Positions 1-8,931 of a stretch of DNA of 64,000 bases are shown here, piece by piece (the stretch's first letter is position 1; each line of letters opens with the position of its first letter). The translations under genes and the position numbers were made by a program. The stretch spans positions 1,116,001 to 1,180,000 of the forward strand of contig NZ_JACHIP010000002.1 in assembly GCF_014203275.1 (NCBI RefSeq), read 5' to 3'. The stretch comes from Granulicella aggregans (GTDB lineage: Bacteria > Acidobacteriota > Terriglobia > Terriglobales > Acidobacteriaceae). Under the pieces are notes generated by a model. The model worked only from the letters and a program-made list of their open reading frames with translations. It searched no databases and was not told the DNA's origin.

Positions 1-3000
1 ACCATCTCGCGCGTGTTCGAGAAGCCATGCATCACCACCGTCAACTGACTGCCCGATCGCGTAGCCGTCACACTGCTGATCGTCGGAATCGACGGCGGCA
101 CCACAATCACCGCCGGCCCCAGATCCGCCGGTGTTACGTTGGTTCCTCCCGCGGTCAGGGTGATCGGAACCGTAATCGTTCCAGCCACCGTTCCCGCCTG
201 CAGCGTAATCGTCGGCACCGTCACCGTGTTGGCCGGGACCACGAAGGTCAGTGTCCTGCCGCCACCGTCAAACTGGATGCTTGGATCATCCACCGCCGGT
301 GTAGTCGAAGCGGCAAAGCCCAGCGTCAGCGTCGCCGTGATGTCCACCGGATAAGGCTGCGTGATGGTGAAGTCAATCGTCGGCTGCGTTCCCGGCGTCA
401 CCGTCGGCGGAGCGGTTAGCACCACCGTCACAGGGGGCGCGGTCACCGTGAGCGTCACTGCTGTACTCGTCGATGAGACCGTCGGATCCAAGACCGTGAT
501 CTGCAGCGTCCCCACCGTCAGCAGATCGGAGGCCGGAATGACGGCAGTCAGCGTCGTGGGATTGACCAGCGTCGTCGGGATTGCCGTCCCATTCACCTGG
601 ACGACGGAGTTGCTCACAAATCCCGCGCCGGTAATGGTCACCGTCGTGGCTCCCGATCCCAGCGTCACCGTCGTCGGTGAGAACGATGAGACCGTCAATC
701 CCGTCACCACTAGGTTTACTGTGGCCGTCCCGACGTTGTAGTCAACCGCATTCGTCGCCGTGAAGCTCACCGAGAGCGTCCGTGTTCCCGGCGCAGGCAC
801 CGTTCCCGCTGCCGGCGTGTAAGTAAACACACCCGGAAGCGCGGCCCCCGTCACTCCAGTCGCGGTCGCGTTCAACTGCGTTGCGCTCAGCGCCGTGCCG
901 TACGCGACACTCGCGGGCGTAGCCCACGTAATCACCGGGTTCGCCTTCGACACCACCAGCGACACCGTCTTCGTCGCCACCGTAAAGCTCAGCAGATCAG
1001 TCGGCGTGAACGTTACACTCAGCGTCTGCGTACCCGCACCGAGAACCGTTCCAGCCGCCGGCGTGTAAACGAACACACCCGGTATCGCCGCCCCCGACAC
1101 TCCCGTCGCGGTCGCGTTCAACTGCGTTGCGCTCAGCGCTGTGCCGTAAGAGACACTCGCGGGCGTAGCCCAAGTAATTACTGGGTTCGCCTTAGATACC
1201 ACCAGCGACACCGTCTTCGTCGCCACCGTAAAGCTCAGCAGATCAGTCGGCGTGAACGTTACACTCAGCGTCTGCGTACCCGCACCGAGAACCGTTCCAG
1301 CCGCCGGCGTGTAAACGAACACACCCGGTATCGCCGCCCCCGACGCTCCCGTCGCTATCGCGTTCAACTGCGTTGCGCCCAGCGCCGTGCCGTAAGCGAT
1401 ATTCGCCGGCGTAGCCCACGTAATCACCGGGTTCGCCTTCGATACCACCAGCGACAGCGTCTTCGTCGCCACCGTAAAGCTCAGCAGGTCAGTCGGCGTG
1501 AACGTTACACTCAGCGTCTGCGTACCCGCACCGAGAACCGTTCCAGCTGCCGGCGTATAGACGAACACACCTGGTATCGCCGCCCCGGTCGCGTCAACCG
1601 CCGTAGCGTTCAACTGCGCTCCCGAAAGCGCCGTGCCGTAGACGATCGCCGCCGGCGTCGCCCACGTCAGAGAAACCACCGCAGCGTGGTTCACCACCTG
1701 GGACAACGTTGCAGTCGATGCGGCAAAGGTTCCATCACCCGCATAGTTCGCTGTAATCACATGCGTCGCCTGCGTCAGCGCTGTCGTCGTGTAGGTGTAG
1801 GTGCCCGTTCCATCCACTGAGCCCGATGCCAGCGTAGCCGTGCCGTCTTTCAGCACCACCGTCCCCGTAGGCGTCTGCGTCACACCCGAGTTCGGCCCCG
1901 CTCCCACATGCACCGTGAACGTCACCGAGCCTGTTAGCAGCGAAGGATTCTTGCTGCTCGCCAGCGTCGTCACCGAAGAAGCGCCGATCACAATCTGGCT
2001 GCCCGTGGCGCTGCTTCCCGTGAAGTTCACATTGCCAGCCCACGTCGCCCCGATCGCACGCGTTCCGGCCGCAAGCGAGATAGGCTGGGACGTCGCCGTC
2101 GCAGTTCCTGAAGTCAAAGCAACGCCGAGCTTCAACGCCCCGGTCTGCGGAAGCGCCGCCGTGTAGACGTCCGCATAGCCATCGCCATTCGCGTCGGCCA
2201 CTGCAAAGTTCGACGATGTCGAAGCCAGGCTCAGCGCAGCGTAGCTCGCTGCTAGATTGCCCTTGCCGTCATTCGTCAGTACCGAGATGCTCGCGCCGTT
2301 CGAGGCGACGACATCCGTGAATCCACTGCCCGTAAACTTGCCCGCCTGCGCGCCCGTCAGGTTCGCGTAAGGAATGGTCACCGGATCGTTGAACGAGTAA
2401 GCAGTCGCGGTGCTGGTGTTCTGCAGGACTGAGAAGACTCCATTGACCCCGGTCGAGACAACCGCGAGATCCACCGTCAGCGGCCCAAAGAAATTTCCCA
2501 CGAGAATCGTGGAGGCGCCAGTCGACACGTTGGCCAGCGTGTTCGGCGTTGCCACGCCACCCGTGATCGCGCCGAACGTTCCGTCCGGGTTGTTCCCAAA
2601 GACATTCACCGACGGAGCTCCGCCATCCGGCACGCTGAGCAGAACGATATCGGGATACCCATCGCCTTTAAGATCGGCGACAGTGGGTGCCGTGTAGTTG
2701 AACTGGTCGAGCACCGTATTCTTGTTGGTCTGGAAGGTGCCGTCGCCGTTACCGGCGAAGAACTGCAGCGTCCCCAGCGTGGTCGTATTCGGACCAAACG
2801 TGAGGCCAAGTACAACCAGGTCGAGCTTGCCGTCCTTGTTGAAGTCTCCGGCAACCACATTCGCAGAGATCGCTCCCGCGAGCGACTTCGCCGTAGCGAA
2901 GGTACCGTCGCCGTTGCCCAGCTTGACGCCCGACGTGCCATTACAGAAGTACGCGATGTCGGCGATCCCGTCGCCATTGAAATCTCCAACCACCAGCGAA

Positions 3001-3389
3001 TCACTGTTGAACGAAACGCACGCAGACGGAAAGGTGACTGCCTTGGCGCCACTCGCAAACGTTCCATAGGGTACAGACCCGAAGGCGATCGTAGCCGTAG
3101 GCGTCACGGTAGACTCGACCAGCGCATCCGGAATCCCGTCCCCATTGAAGTCCCCCACGATCACCGTTTGCGGCGTCGGTGGGGCCGTCTGCGCCATCGC
3201 AAGACTCGCGCTCATCGACACAGCCAGCCCGACACATAGAAGAAGGGCCCGCAGCCTTCCCGGTTCCGTCAGGCGCACCTTCGCGGACTTCATCGAGAAG
3301 GAGGTCGTGCTGTCGGGATTAGGGATAAGCGTCTTCATGGGATCGGTAACCTTGGTCAGCGTTGGGTAGTGGCGACGGAGGGTAGTCAT
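1..3389 (-). CDS. secreted FG-GAP/Ig-like repeat protein (3' end outside window)
   Basis: Open for 1129 codons from an ATG that overlaps the stop of the upstream gene (ATGA) to the window edge, so the C-terminus is missing. A hydrophobic signal segment ending SLAMAQ lies about 60 residues in; an internal ATG at 3293 would give a more normal signal peptide, and the true start is uncertain. Next come several FG-GAP/VCBS calcium-loop repeats (DFNGDGIPD, DFNGDGIAD, DFNKDGKLD, DANGDGYAD), which suggest an N-terminal beta-propeller. Then an Ig-like domain, about four 82-residue MBG-like repeats beginning TWATPA, and an IPT/TIG-like domain (SPTTVTLGSGATTVTITGAGF). It is probably a surface or secreted adhesin-like protein, translationally coupled to the 1712-residue protein upstream. 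The function is unknown; export and domain classes are inferred from motifs. Confidence 0.8.
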   Translation of the reverse strand, partial: MTTLRRHYPTLTKVTDPMKTLIPNPDSTTSFSMKSAKVRLTEPGRLRALLLCVGLAVSMSASLAMAQTAPPTPQTVIVGDFNGDGIPDALVESTVTPTATIAFGSVPYGTFASGAKAVTFPSACVSFNSDSLVVGDFNGDGIADIAYFCNGTSGVKLGNGDGTFATAKSLAGAISANVVAGDFNKDGKLDLVVLGLTFGPNTTTLGTLQFFAGNGDGTFQTNKNTVLDQFNYTAPTVADLKGDGYPDIVLLSVPDGGAPSVNVFGNNPDGTFGAITGGVATPNTLANVSTGASTILVGNFFGPLTVDLAVVSTGVNGVFSVLQNTSTATAYSFNDPVTIPYANLTGAQAGKFTGSGFTDVVASNGASISVLTNDGKGNLAASYAALSLASTSSNFAVADANGDGYADVYTAALPQTGALKLGVALTSGTATATSQPISLAAGTRAIGATWAGNVNFTGSSATGSQIVIGASSVTTLASSKNPSLLTGSVTFTVHVGAGPNSGVTQTPTGTVVLKDGTATLASGSVDGTGTYTYTTTALTQATHVITANYAGDGTFAASTATLSQVVNHAAVVSLTWATPAAIVYGTALSGAQLNATAVDATGAAIPGVFVYTPAAGTVLGAGTQTLSVTFTPTDLLSFTVATKTLSLVVSKANPVITWATPANIAYGTALGATQLNAIATGASGAAIPGVFVYTPAAGTVLGAGTQTLSVTFTPTDLLSFTVATKTVSLVVSKANPVITWATPASVSYGTALSATQLNATATGVSGAAIPGVFVYTPAAGTVLGAGTQTLSVTFTPTDLLSFTVATKTVSLVVSKANPVITWATPASVAYGTALSATQLNATATGVTGAALPGVFTYTPAAGTVPAPGTRTLSVSFTATNAVDYNVGTATVNLVVTGLTVSSFSPTTVTLGSGATTVTITGAGFVSNSVVQVNGTAIPTTLVNPTTLTAVIPASDLLTVGTLQITVLDPTVSSTSTAVTLTVTAPPVTVVLTAPPTVTPGTQPTIDFTITQPYPVDITATLTLGFAASTTPAVDDPSIQFDGGGRTLTFVVPANTVTVPTITLQAGTVAGTITVPITLTAGGTNVTPADLGPAVIVVPPSIPTISSVTATRSGSQLTVVMHGFSNTREM
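740..1690 (-). repeat. tandem 246-bp coding repeats (82-aa MBG-like units)
   Basis: Four consecutive units with a period of exactly 246 bp; the TWATPA-encoding point recurs at about 931, 1177, 1423 and 1670. The first three are nearly identical at the DNA level and the outer ones are diverged. They encode extracellular Ig-like or MBG-like modules of the secreted protein. Confidence 0.85.
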
Positions 3390-6300
3390 CATTGCACCGT
3401 CGCCGTGGAAGTCGTGTAGTCAGTTGGAACGCTGAAGCCCGTCGGCGTCCCTATATTGAGCGTGGATGTTCCCGTTGCTACCGGAGTAAAGGTGAGATTC
3501 TCGGAGCTCGCTCCAGGCGCGAAGACCAGCGGGCTGGCCACCGTTCCAACCGCAGGAGCCGAACTTGTGATCGGCACATTCACCGTCCCCGCCTGAGGGC
3601 TGACGTACAGACTGTTGTACGTGTCCGGAGTCAAAGTGCCGTGGACCAGGGCCACTGGGTAGACCGTGAGCTGGGTCGGATTAGACCCGACACTGGTCGT
3701 GAACGAGGAACCGTTGCCGTAGTAGAACGAGAATCCAGACTGGTCGACCCTGATGTTCGCGTCGCCATCCGTATAGCCCGGCGCGCTTACCTTCAGAGTC
3801 GTCGAGCCCTCGGTCAGCCCCTGCACGTAGATCGTGCCTACGCTCGTCGAGGTGACATTGGTGAAGGTCAGCGTACCCGTGCCGACAACTGTCGCGCCAT
3901 TCGAAAGGACCGCGATCAGTGGGCCATTGCTCTTCACCGTTACCGTGATCGGGTTAGGCGGAGTCTGTGGCAGGTAGATACCCAGGGTCGTCTCAAGGTT
4001 TATACCCGTAAGCGAATCGCTGACCGAGATCGCCGGTGCCGTCACCGTCGCAACCCCGGCTGTGGACGTTGCCTTTGGCGCGGTAAAGCCGGCAGGAGTC
4101 GTTGGGATGGTAATATTCGCCGTCCCCGCCGACACCGGCTTGAACGTGAAATTGTGAGCACTCTCGTTGGTGTTGAAGACAAGCGCATTGCTGGAGATGG
4201 TGCCGACGCTGGTATTCGAATCCGCGAGCGGGACCGTTACTGGCCCCACTCCGGGACTAAGCGGAAGACCATAGTTGGCAAAATTATTATTCGCATCAAG
4301 AAGCAACGTGTAGACCGTCAACGTGTTCGGTGACGAGAACGTGGTCGTAGTGAAGGTGCCATTGCCAGGATAGAATCCGAGTCCCGAATTCAGCACCGTC
4401 AACGTGCTGGTTCCCGCCACATATCCCGGAGCTGACTCCGTGAGCGTCGCCGTCCCGACACCCTGGCCCTGGATGTAAACCTGGCCCACGTAGCTAGTGG
4501 TCACGTTGGTAAACGTAACCGTCGTTGTTCCGACGGTGACGTTGTCCTTGGAAAGCGTCACCACTCCCGCCGTAGGCACCGACACAGTCACCGTCCTGGC
4601 GCTCGGCGGAGCAACCGGCAGATAGATCCCAATTGAATTCTGCATATGCACGCCGGTCGTCGCGCCGCTCACGCTTATCGACGGTGCCGTGACCGTCGCG
4701 GTGGCCTGCTGGTAGGTCGTCGGAGTCGTGAATCCCGTTACGTTGCCAACTGTAATGTTGTCCGTTCCCGCCGACACCGGCTGGAAGGTGAACTGCTGGT
4801 AGTTATCGTTCGTGTTGAAGGTGAGCGAGGTCGCGGAGATCGTCCCAATCGTGTTATCAGAGTTCGTGATCGGCACGGTGATCGGCCCCACGCCTGGGTT
4901 GATCGTGTACGAAGGATAACCACTAATGGCCTTGCTCGTATCCAGCAGGAACGGATAGACCGTCAGCGTACTCGTGGCCGAGAAGCTCGTCGTATTAATG
5001 TTGCTGTTGCCGTAGTAGTAGGCGAATCCCGACGGCGCCACGGTGATGGTGTTTGTACCCGTGGTATATCCCGGCGCGGATACCGTGATCGTGGCTGTCC
5101 CGGCGCTCTGGCCCTGCGTGTAAAGCGTCCCCACGAAGCCGGAGGTCACATTCGTGAACGTCTGGGTGGTGGCGCCGGCCACCGTCTGGCTCTTCGAGAT
5201 CGTCGCCGCCAGAGGCATGCCTGCCGGCAAAGGAGTCATCGTCACGGTGACAGTAATACCGGTGGGCGGAGCGACCGGCAGAGAGATCGAGATACCGTTC
5301 TGCAGGTGAACGCCCGTCGTATTGGATGGAGCGACAATGACCGGCGTATTCACCGTTGCAACCGCCGTCTGGTACTGCGGAGCGGAGTTCTGCATCGGCT
5401 CCGTGAACCCGGCCGGCTGAGCGCCAATTATCAGGTTCGCCGTGCCTGCGGCTACCGGCGTGAAGGTGAAGCTCTTCCCCGTATCCAGCGGGTTGAACAC
5501 GACCGGACTCGTGACCGTCCCGATCGTCGTATCCGAGCTAGTAATGGGAATGCTCAGGGCGGGTGTCCCAGGGTTGATCGCGTACGACGGATAGCCCGTA
5601 ATCGACTGGTTCGCATCCAGCAGGAACGGATAGATCGTCACCGTCGTGGGATTGGCATACGTTGTGGTCGTGAAGTTCGCGTTGGTGTAGTAGTAAGCGA
5701 ATCCCGATTTAGTGACGGTGATCGTCTCGGTCCCGGTGGTGTATCCAGGCGCTGAGATGGTCAGCGTCGTCGTACCCACCTTCTTGCCCTGGATATAGAG
5801 GTAGCCGATCCCACCCGTTGTCACGTTGGAGGAGACCAAGGTCTGCTGGCCGACCGCGCTCTGGGTCGTCGAGATGATGGCGACCGTCGGGTCGCTCACC
5901 TTGAACGTCACGTTCGTCGGCACCGACGGCGTGACGGGCAGAGAGAAGTACTCGTAGTACTGCAGGTCATACCCGGTCGTAAAGTCGGGACTCGTGATCG
6001 TGCTGTTGACGTTGACCGTACCCGTCGCGTTGGTGATACCAGTCGAGCTCGCGGTGATCGTCACCGTCCCGTCCGCCACGCCGGTAATCGGAACCTTCAC
6101 ATTCGTGCCGCCCTGGATGACGGTCACGCTCGCAGGAACCGTGGCCTTTGTCGGATCGCTCGAGGTCAGGTTGAACGTGATGCCGCCTGCCGGTGCCGGG
6201 GCCGAGATCTGAAGCACCGTGTTCGTCGACGTAATCAGGTTGAGGTTCGTCGTGCCCGGGTTGAACGTCGCCGTCACGGTGACATTCACTGGGCGCGTCG

Positions 6301-8527
6301 CAGGAGCATAGCCTGGCGCATTCGCCGTCACCGTCGTCGTTCCGATCAGCACGCCCGCCACCTGCGGGTTAGTGGAGGCCGTAAACGCACCGGCCGGAAC
6401 AAAGACGCTCTGTGTGACCGTGGCGATGTTCGTGTTCGCGATGGTAAAGGTCACCGTCGTTCCGCCTGCGGGAGCAGCCGTCGCAAGGCTCAGCGCGAGG
6501 CTCTGCGTCTGGCCCGGAGCTACATTCGGGATCAAGCCGAGACTGACCTGCGCCATGGTGGCCGTCGTCACCACCGTTCCCGTCTGGTATCCCGTCGCCG
6601 ATGCGGATAGCGTCGAACTTCCAGCCGCCACACCGGTGTAAGTGAAGCTGCCCGTCGTCTGACCCGCAGCCACCGTGACCGTCGCCGGAGAGATCGTCAC
6701 ATTCGCCGGAGTTCCGCTCGACAGGTTCACGGTTACGCCGCCCGTCGGTGCCGGGGCGCCCAGCGTGAAGCTGCCATTGAGTGTGGCTCCGACGCCCACA
6801 AGTCCCGCCGGCGTCGTGCTCTGCACCGTCATCGTGATCTGCGGCGGCGTGATGTTGAACAGGCTGCTGATCGCCCCCGTCAGGCTTCCGCTCGTCGCGC
6901 TCAACGTATATCCCGTGCCGAGCTGCGCGATCGAAAGATCAGAGAATGTGGCAATACCATTGACGGCATTTACCGTCTTCGTGCCCGAAAGAATCCCGTT
7001 GCCTGGGTTAGTCCCAATGGCAATCGTCACCGCGTTCGTAGCGCCCGCAGCAACTGCACCGGTCGAGTCGAGCAGGGCCACCTGCACCGCCGGCGTAATC
7101 GCCGTGTTCAGCCCCGTACTGACCGGCTGCACCTGGAACGCAAGATGCGTCGGCGGCCTCACCGTGACCGTATAGGCCACGGACGCGACCGCGCTGTTCA
7201 GCGATCCCGAAACTGCCGCAATTGCCTTAATCGTCTGCGAGATGCTGATGCTGAACGGCGCCGTGTAAAGCGTCGATCCGTTCGTCGGCGTGCTTCCGTC
7301 CTGCGTGTAGTAGATCGCCGCCGTCGTGTCGCTGTCGGCGATCGTGATCGTCTGTACTCCCAGGTAGCTTCCCGCCACCGGCGTAAACGTCGGAGCCGGC
7401 GCAACCTGCGAGGTCACCGTGGACGGCTGCGAGACAAACGTCGCCGTCGTGTCCAGCAACAAGCTCGCTGCGGGAACCGTCGCGCCGTCGGCCGTAAACG
7501 TCACCAATCCTGATGGTGCTCCAGGATTCGCACCCTGACCTGCGCCAGCAGCCTTCGAAAACTGTGCCGTTAAAATCGTCTGCCCCGCCACCGAGACCGG
7601 CGTGGGAGTCGCTGTGAGCGTGCCCGAACTCGCCACCAGCGCTGTAACCGTCAGCGTAATCGCCGGCGTCGGAGTAGTGCACACCTGGTTCGTTCCGAAC
7701 GTATTGCAGATGGTCAGGGACGCAGTTGTCCCCGCGGCAGAGGATGCAAACGCAGCGGGGATCGGAACCGCCAACGCCGATCCGGAGATCACAGGCGTGA
7801 TGCTGCCAAAGCTGTCGAAGACCACCGTGGTCGCGCCTACGGTCGATGCAGTCGGGAGGACCCCACTCGCCGGAAGCACCAGCGTCAGCGGAGCCGCGCG
7901 CAAGCTCGTCGCGGAGTTCGTCTGCGGAACCGCCAACGGTCCCGAGTAAGTACCAAGTGACGGAGCCACCACGCTCACTGGAAACTCGTTCGTAAGACTC
8001 GCATCGAACGTCCCATCGCAAGTCGCGTCCGGGGCACTGAAATAAACGTAAGCGGTCACCGCATAGCCGTTCGTCGCCGTAAAGTTCCCCTGCGGAATCG
8101 ACTGGATCACCGATGCTGGAACGGTCAGCATCTCCGGCGTACCACTCCCCGGAGGGGTCAACGTCAGCTGGCTCGTCGGCCCGTATCCCGTATAAAAGCA
8201 GGCAAAGATATTCGAATCGTTGATCTGCTGCGCACCTGGAAGCGTCCCCGCCAGCATTAGCACCGCACCGTTTACCCCGGCCGGAACTGTGCTTGTCGCG
8301 CCCGTTCCATAGGTAGCCGAAGTAATGTTGAAAGTCGATTGAGCGCTCGCGCTCACGGCGGCAAAAAGCAGAATCAGCAGCGCGGGGAGAACTCCCCGCC
8401 GAAGAAAATCTAAGCCCGATAAGAGGTGCCCGGCACTCCGCAACGCAGTCTGTTGCGTTGGTGCGCCCGAAAACTGGGGACCTGAAACTTGGGAAAAAGA
8501 TTGCCGAATTCGCTTATTTTTTTGCAT
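3389..8527 (-). CDS. giant secreted Ig-like repeat protein, 1712 aa
   Basis: N-terminus has a basic stretch and then a hydrophobic signal segment (LLILLFAAVSASAQ, around residues 50-63), so export is expected. About residues 375-455 resemble a chitobiase/hexosaminidase C-terminal-type domain (YYTQDGSTPTNGSTLYTAP). An Ig-like module beginning HLAFQVQPV follows, then several beta-sandwich repeats. The C-terminal half holds four copies of a roughly 220-residue unit beginning GFAYYY, GFAYYYG, GLGFYPG or GFSFYYG, near residues 941, 1166, 1381 and 1597, each with a TVYPFLLD-like segment. Very low in Cys and Lys and rich in Thr, Ser, Val and Gly, as usual for surface filaments or adhesins. Its TGA overlaps the ATG of the next gene, so the two are probably co-translated. 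No catalytic motif was seen. Confidence 0.85.
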   Translation of the reverse strand: MQKNKRIRQSFSQVSGPQFSGAPTQQTALRSAGHLLSGLDFLRRGVLPALLILLFAAVSASAQSTFNITSATYGTGATSTVPAGVNGAVLMLAGTLPGAQQINDSNIFACFYTGYGPTSQLTLTPPGSGTPEMLTVPASVIQSIPQGNFTATNGYAVTAYVYFSAPDATCDGTFDASLTNEFPVSVVAPSLGTYSGPLAVPQTNSATSLRAAPLTLVLPASGVLPTASTVGATTVVFDSFGSITPVISGSALAVPIPAAFASSAAGTTASLTICNTFGTNQVCTTPTPAITLTVTALVASSGTLTATPTPVSVAGQTILTAQFSKAAGAGQGANPGAPSGLVTFTADGATVPAASLLLDTTATFVSQPSTVTSQVAPAPTFTPVAGSYLGVQTITIADSDTTAAIYYTQDGSTPTNGSTLYTAPFSISISQTIKAIAAVSGSLNSAVASVAYTVTVRPPTHLAFQVQPVSTGLNTAITPAVQVALLDSTGAVAAGATNAVTIAIGTNPGNGILSGTKTVNAVNGIATFSDLSIAQLGTGYTLSATSGSLTGAISSLFNITPPQITMTVQSTTPAGLVGVGATLNGSFTLGAPAPTGGVTVNLSSGTPANVTISPATVTVAAGQTTGSFTYTGVAAGSSTLSASATGYQTGTVVTTATMAQVSLGLIPNVAPGQTQSLALSLATAAPAGGTTVTFTIANTNIATVTQSVFVPAGAFTASTNPQVAGVLIGTTTVTANAPGYAPATRPVNVTVTATFNPGTTNLNLITSTNTVLQISAPAPAGGITFNLTSSDPTKATVPASVTVIQGGTNVKVPITGVADGTVTITASSTGITNATGTVNVNSTITSPDFTTGYDLQYYEYFSLPVTPSVPTNVTFKVSDPTVAIISTTQSAVGQQTLVSSNVTTGGIGYLYIQGKKVGTTTLTISAPGYTTGTETITVTKSGFAYYYTNANFTTTTYANPTTVTIYPFLLDANQSITGYPSYAINPGTPALSIPITSSDTTIGTVTSPVVFNPLDTGKSFTFTPVAAGTANLIIGAQPAGFTEPMQNSAPQYQTAVATVNTPVIVAPSNTTGVHLQNGISISLPVAPPTGITVTVTMTPLPAGMPLAATISKSQTVAGATTQTFTNVTSGFVGTLYTQGQSAGTATITVSAPGYTTGTNTITVAPSGFAYYYGNSNINTTSFSATSTLTVYPFLLDTSKAISGYPSYTINPGVGPITVPITNSDNTIGTISATSLTFNTNDNYQQFTFQPVSAGTDNITVGNVTGFTTPTTYQQATATVTAPSISVSGATTGVHMQNSIGIYLPVAPPSARTVTVSVPTAGVVTLSKDNVTVGTTTVTFTNVTTSYVGQVYIQGQGVGTATLTESAPGYVAGTSTLTVLNSGLGFYPGNGTFTTTTFSSPNTLTVYTLLLDANNNFANYGLPLSPGVGPVTVPLADSNTSVGTISSNALVFNTNESAHNFTFKPVSAGTANITIPTTPAGFTAPKATSTAGVATVTAPAISVSDSLTGINLETTLGIYLPQTPPNPITVTVKSNGPLIAVLSNGATVVGTGTLTFTNVTSTSVGTIYVQGLTEGSTTLKVSAPGYTDGDANIRVDQSGFSFYYGNGSSFTTSVGSNPTQLTVYPVALVHGTLTPDTYNSLYVSPQAGTVNVPITSSAPAVGTVASPLVFAPGASSENLTFTPVATGTSTLNIGTPTGFSVPTDYTTSTATVQ

Positions 8528-8830
8528 TGCCTGCCGTCGATCGAGATCATCAATCAGAATTCTGGATGGTTTCGTGCCTGATGCATCGCCGTGACCATGC
8601 GGCGCGTTCTGAAACGTTAGGTCTGAAACTTTTCTTTGCGTTTCAGGGTCTAGTGCTCAGGCGCCCGAAATCGTTACACGCTCGCTGAAATCTCGCTCTT
8701 CGGCATCTCCTGGCCAAGGACACACGGAGACATAGCCCAGAAGACACAACGAGAACCGGATCTACCGCGATACATCGCGAAGACCCGACTGCAAAGCTAT
8801 TTAAAAAATGGCCCGCTTACGAATGCAGAA
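8528..8830 (-). other. long untranslated leader or gene-free stretch
   Basis: No credible gene on either strand and none of the palindromic repeats found elsewhere in the window. If the promoter at 8831-8859 is used this is a roughly 300-base 5' leader for the two giant surface proteins. No known riboswitch class was recognised. Confidence 0.4.
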
Positions 8831-8859
8831 AAGATAGGGTCTAACACGCCGCAAGTCAA
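8831..8859 (-). promoter_or_regulatory. candidate sigma-70 promoter for the 1712-aa gene
   Basis: On the minus strand TTGACT (8859-8854) is followed after 17 bases by TATCTT (8836-8831). Transcription would begin near 8824, about 300 bases before the start codon at 8527. Seen directly; activity is inferred. Confidence 0.5.
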
Positions 8860-8931
8860 ACACAAATTAGTAACGGACGCTCTGCCCTTCTGGATGTGTC
8901 GCCGAACGGCGACGCTCGAATTCCCTCTCAA

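Noticed and set aside
740..1690. CRISPR array
   Set aside because: 246-bp units without spacers, all in frame inside a coding region, and no cas genes.
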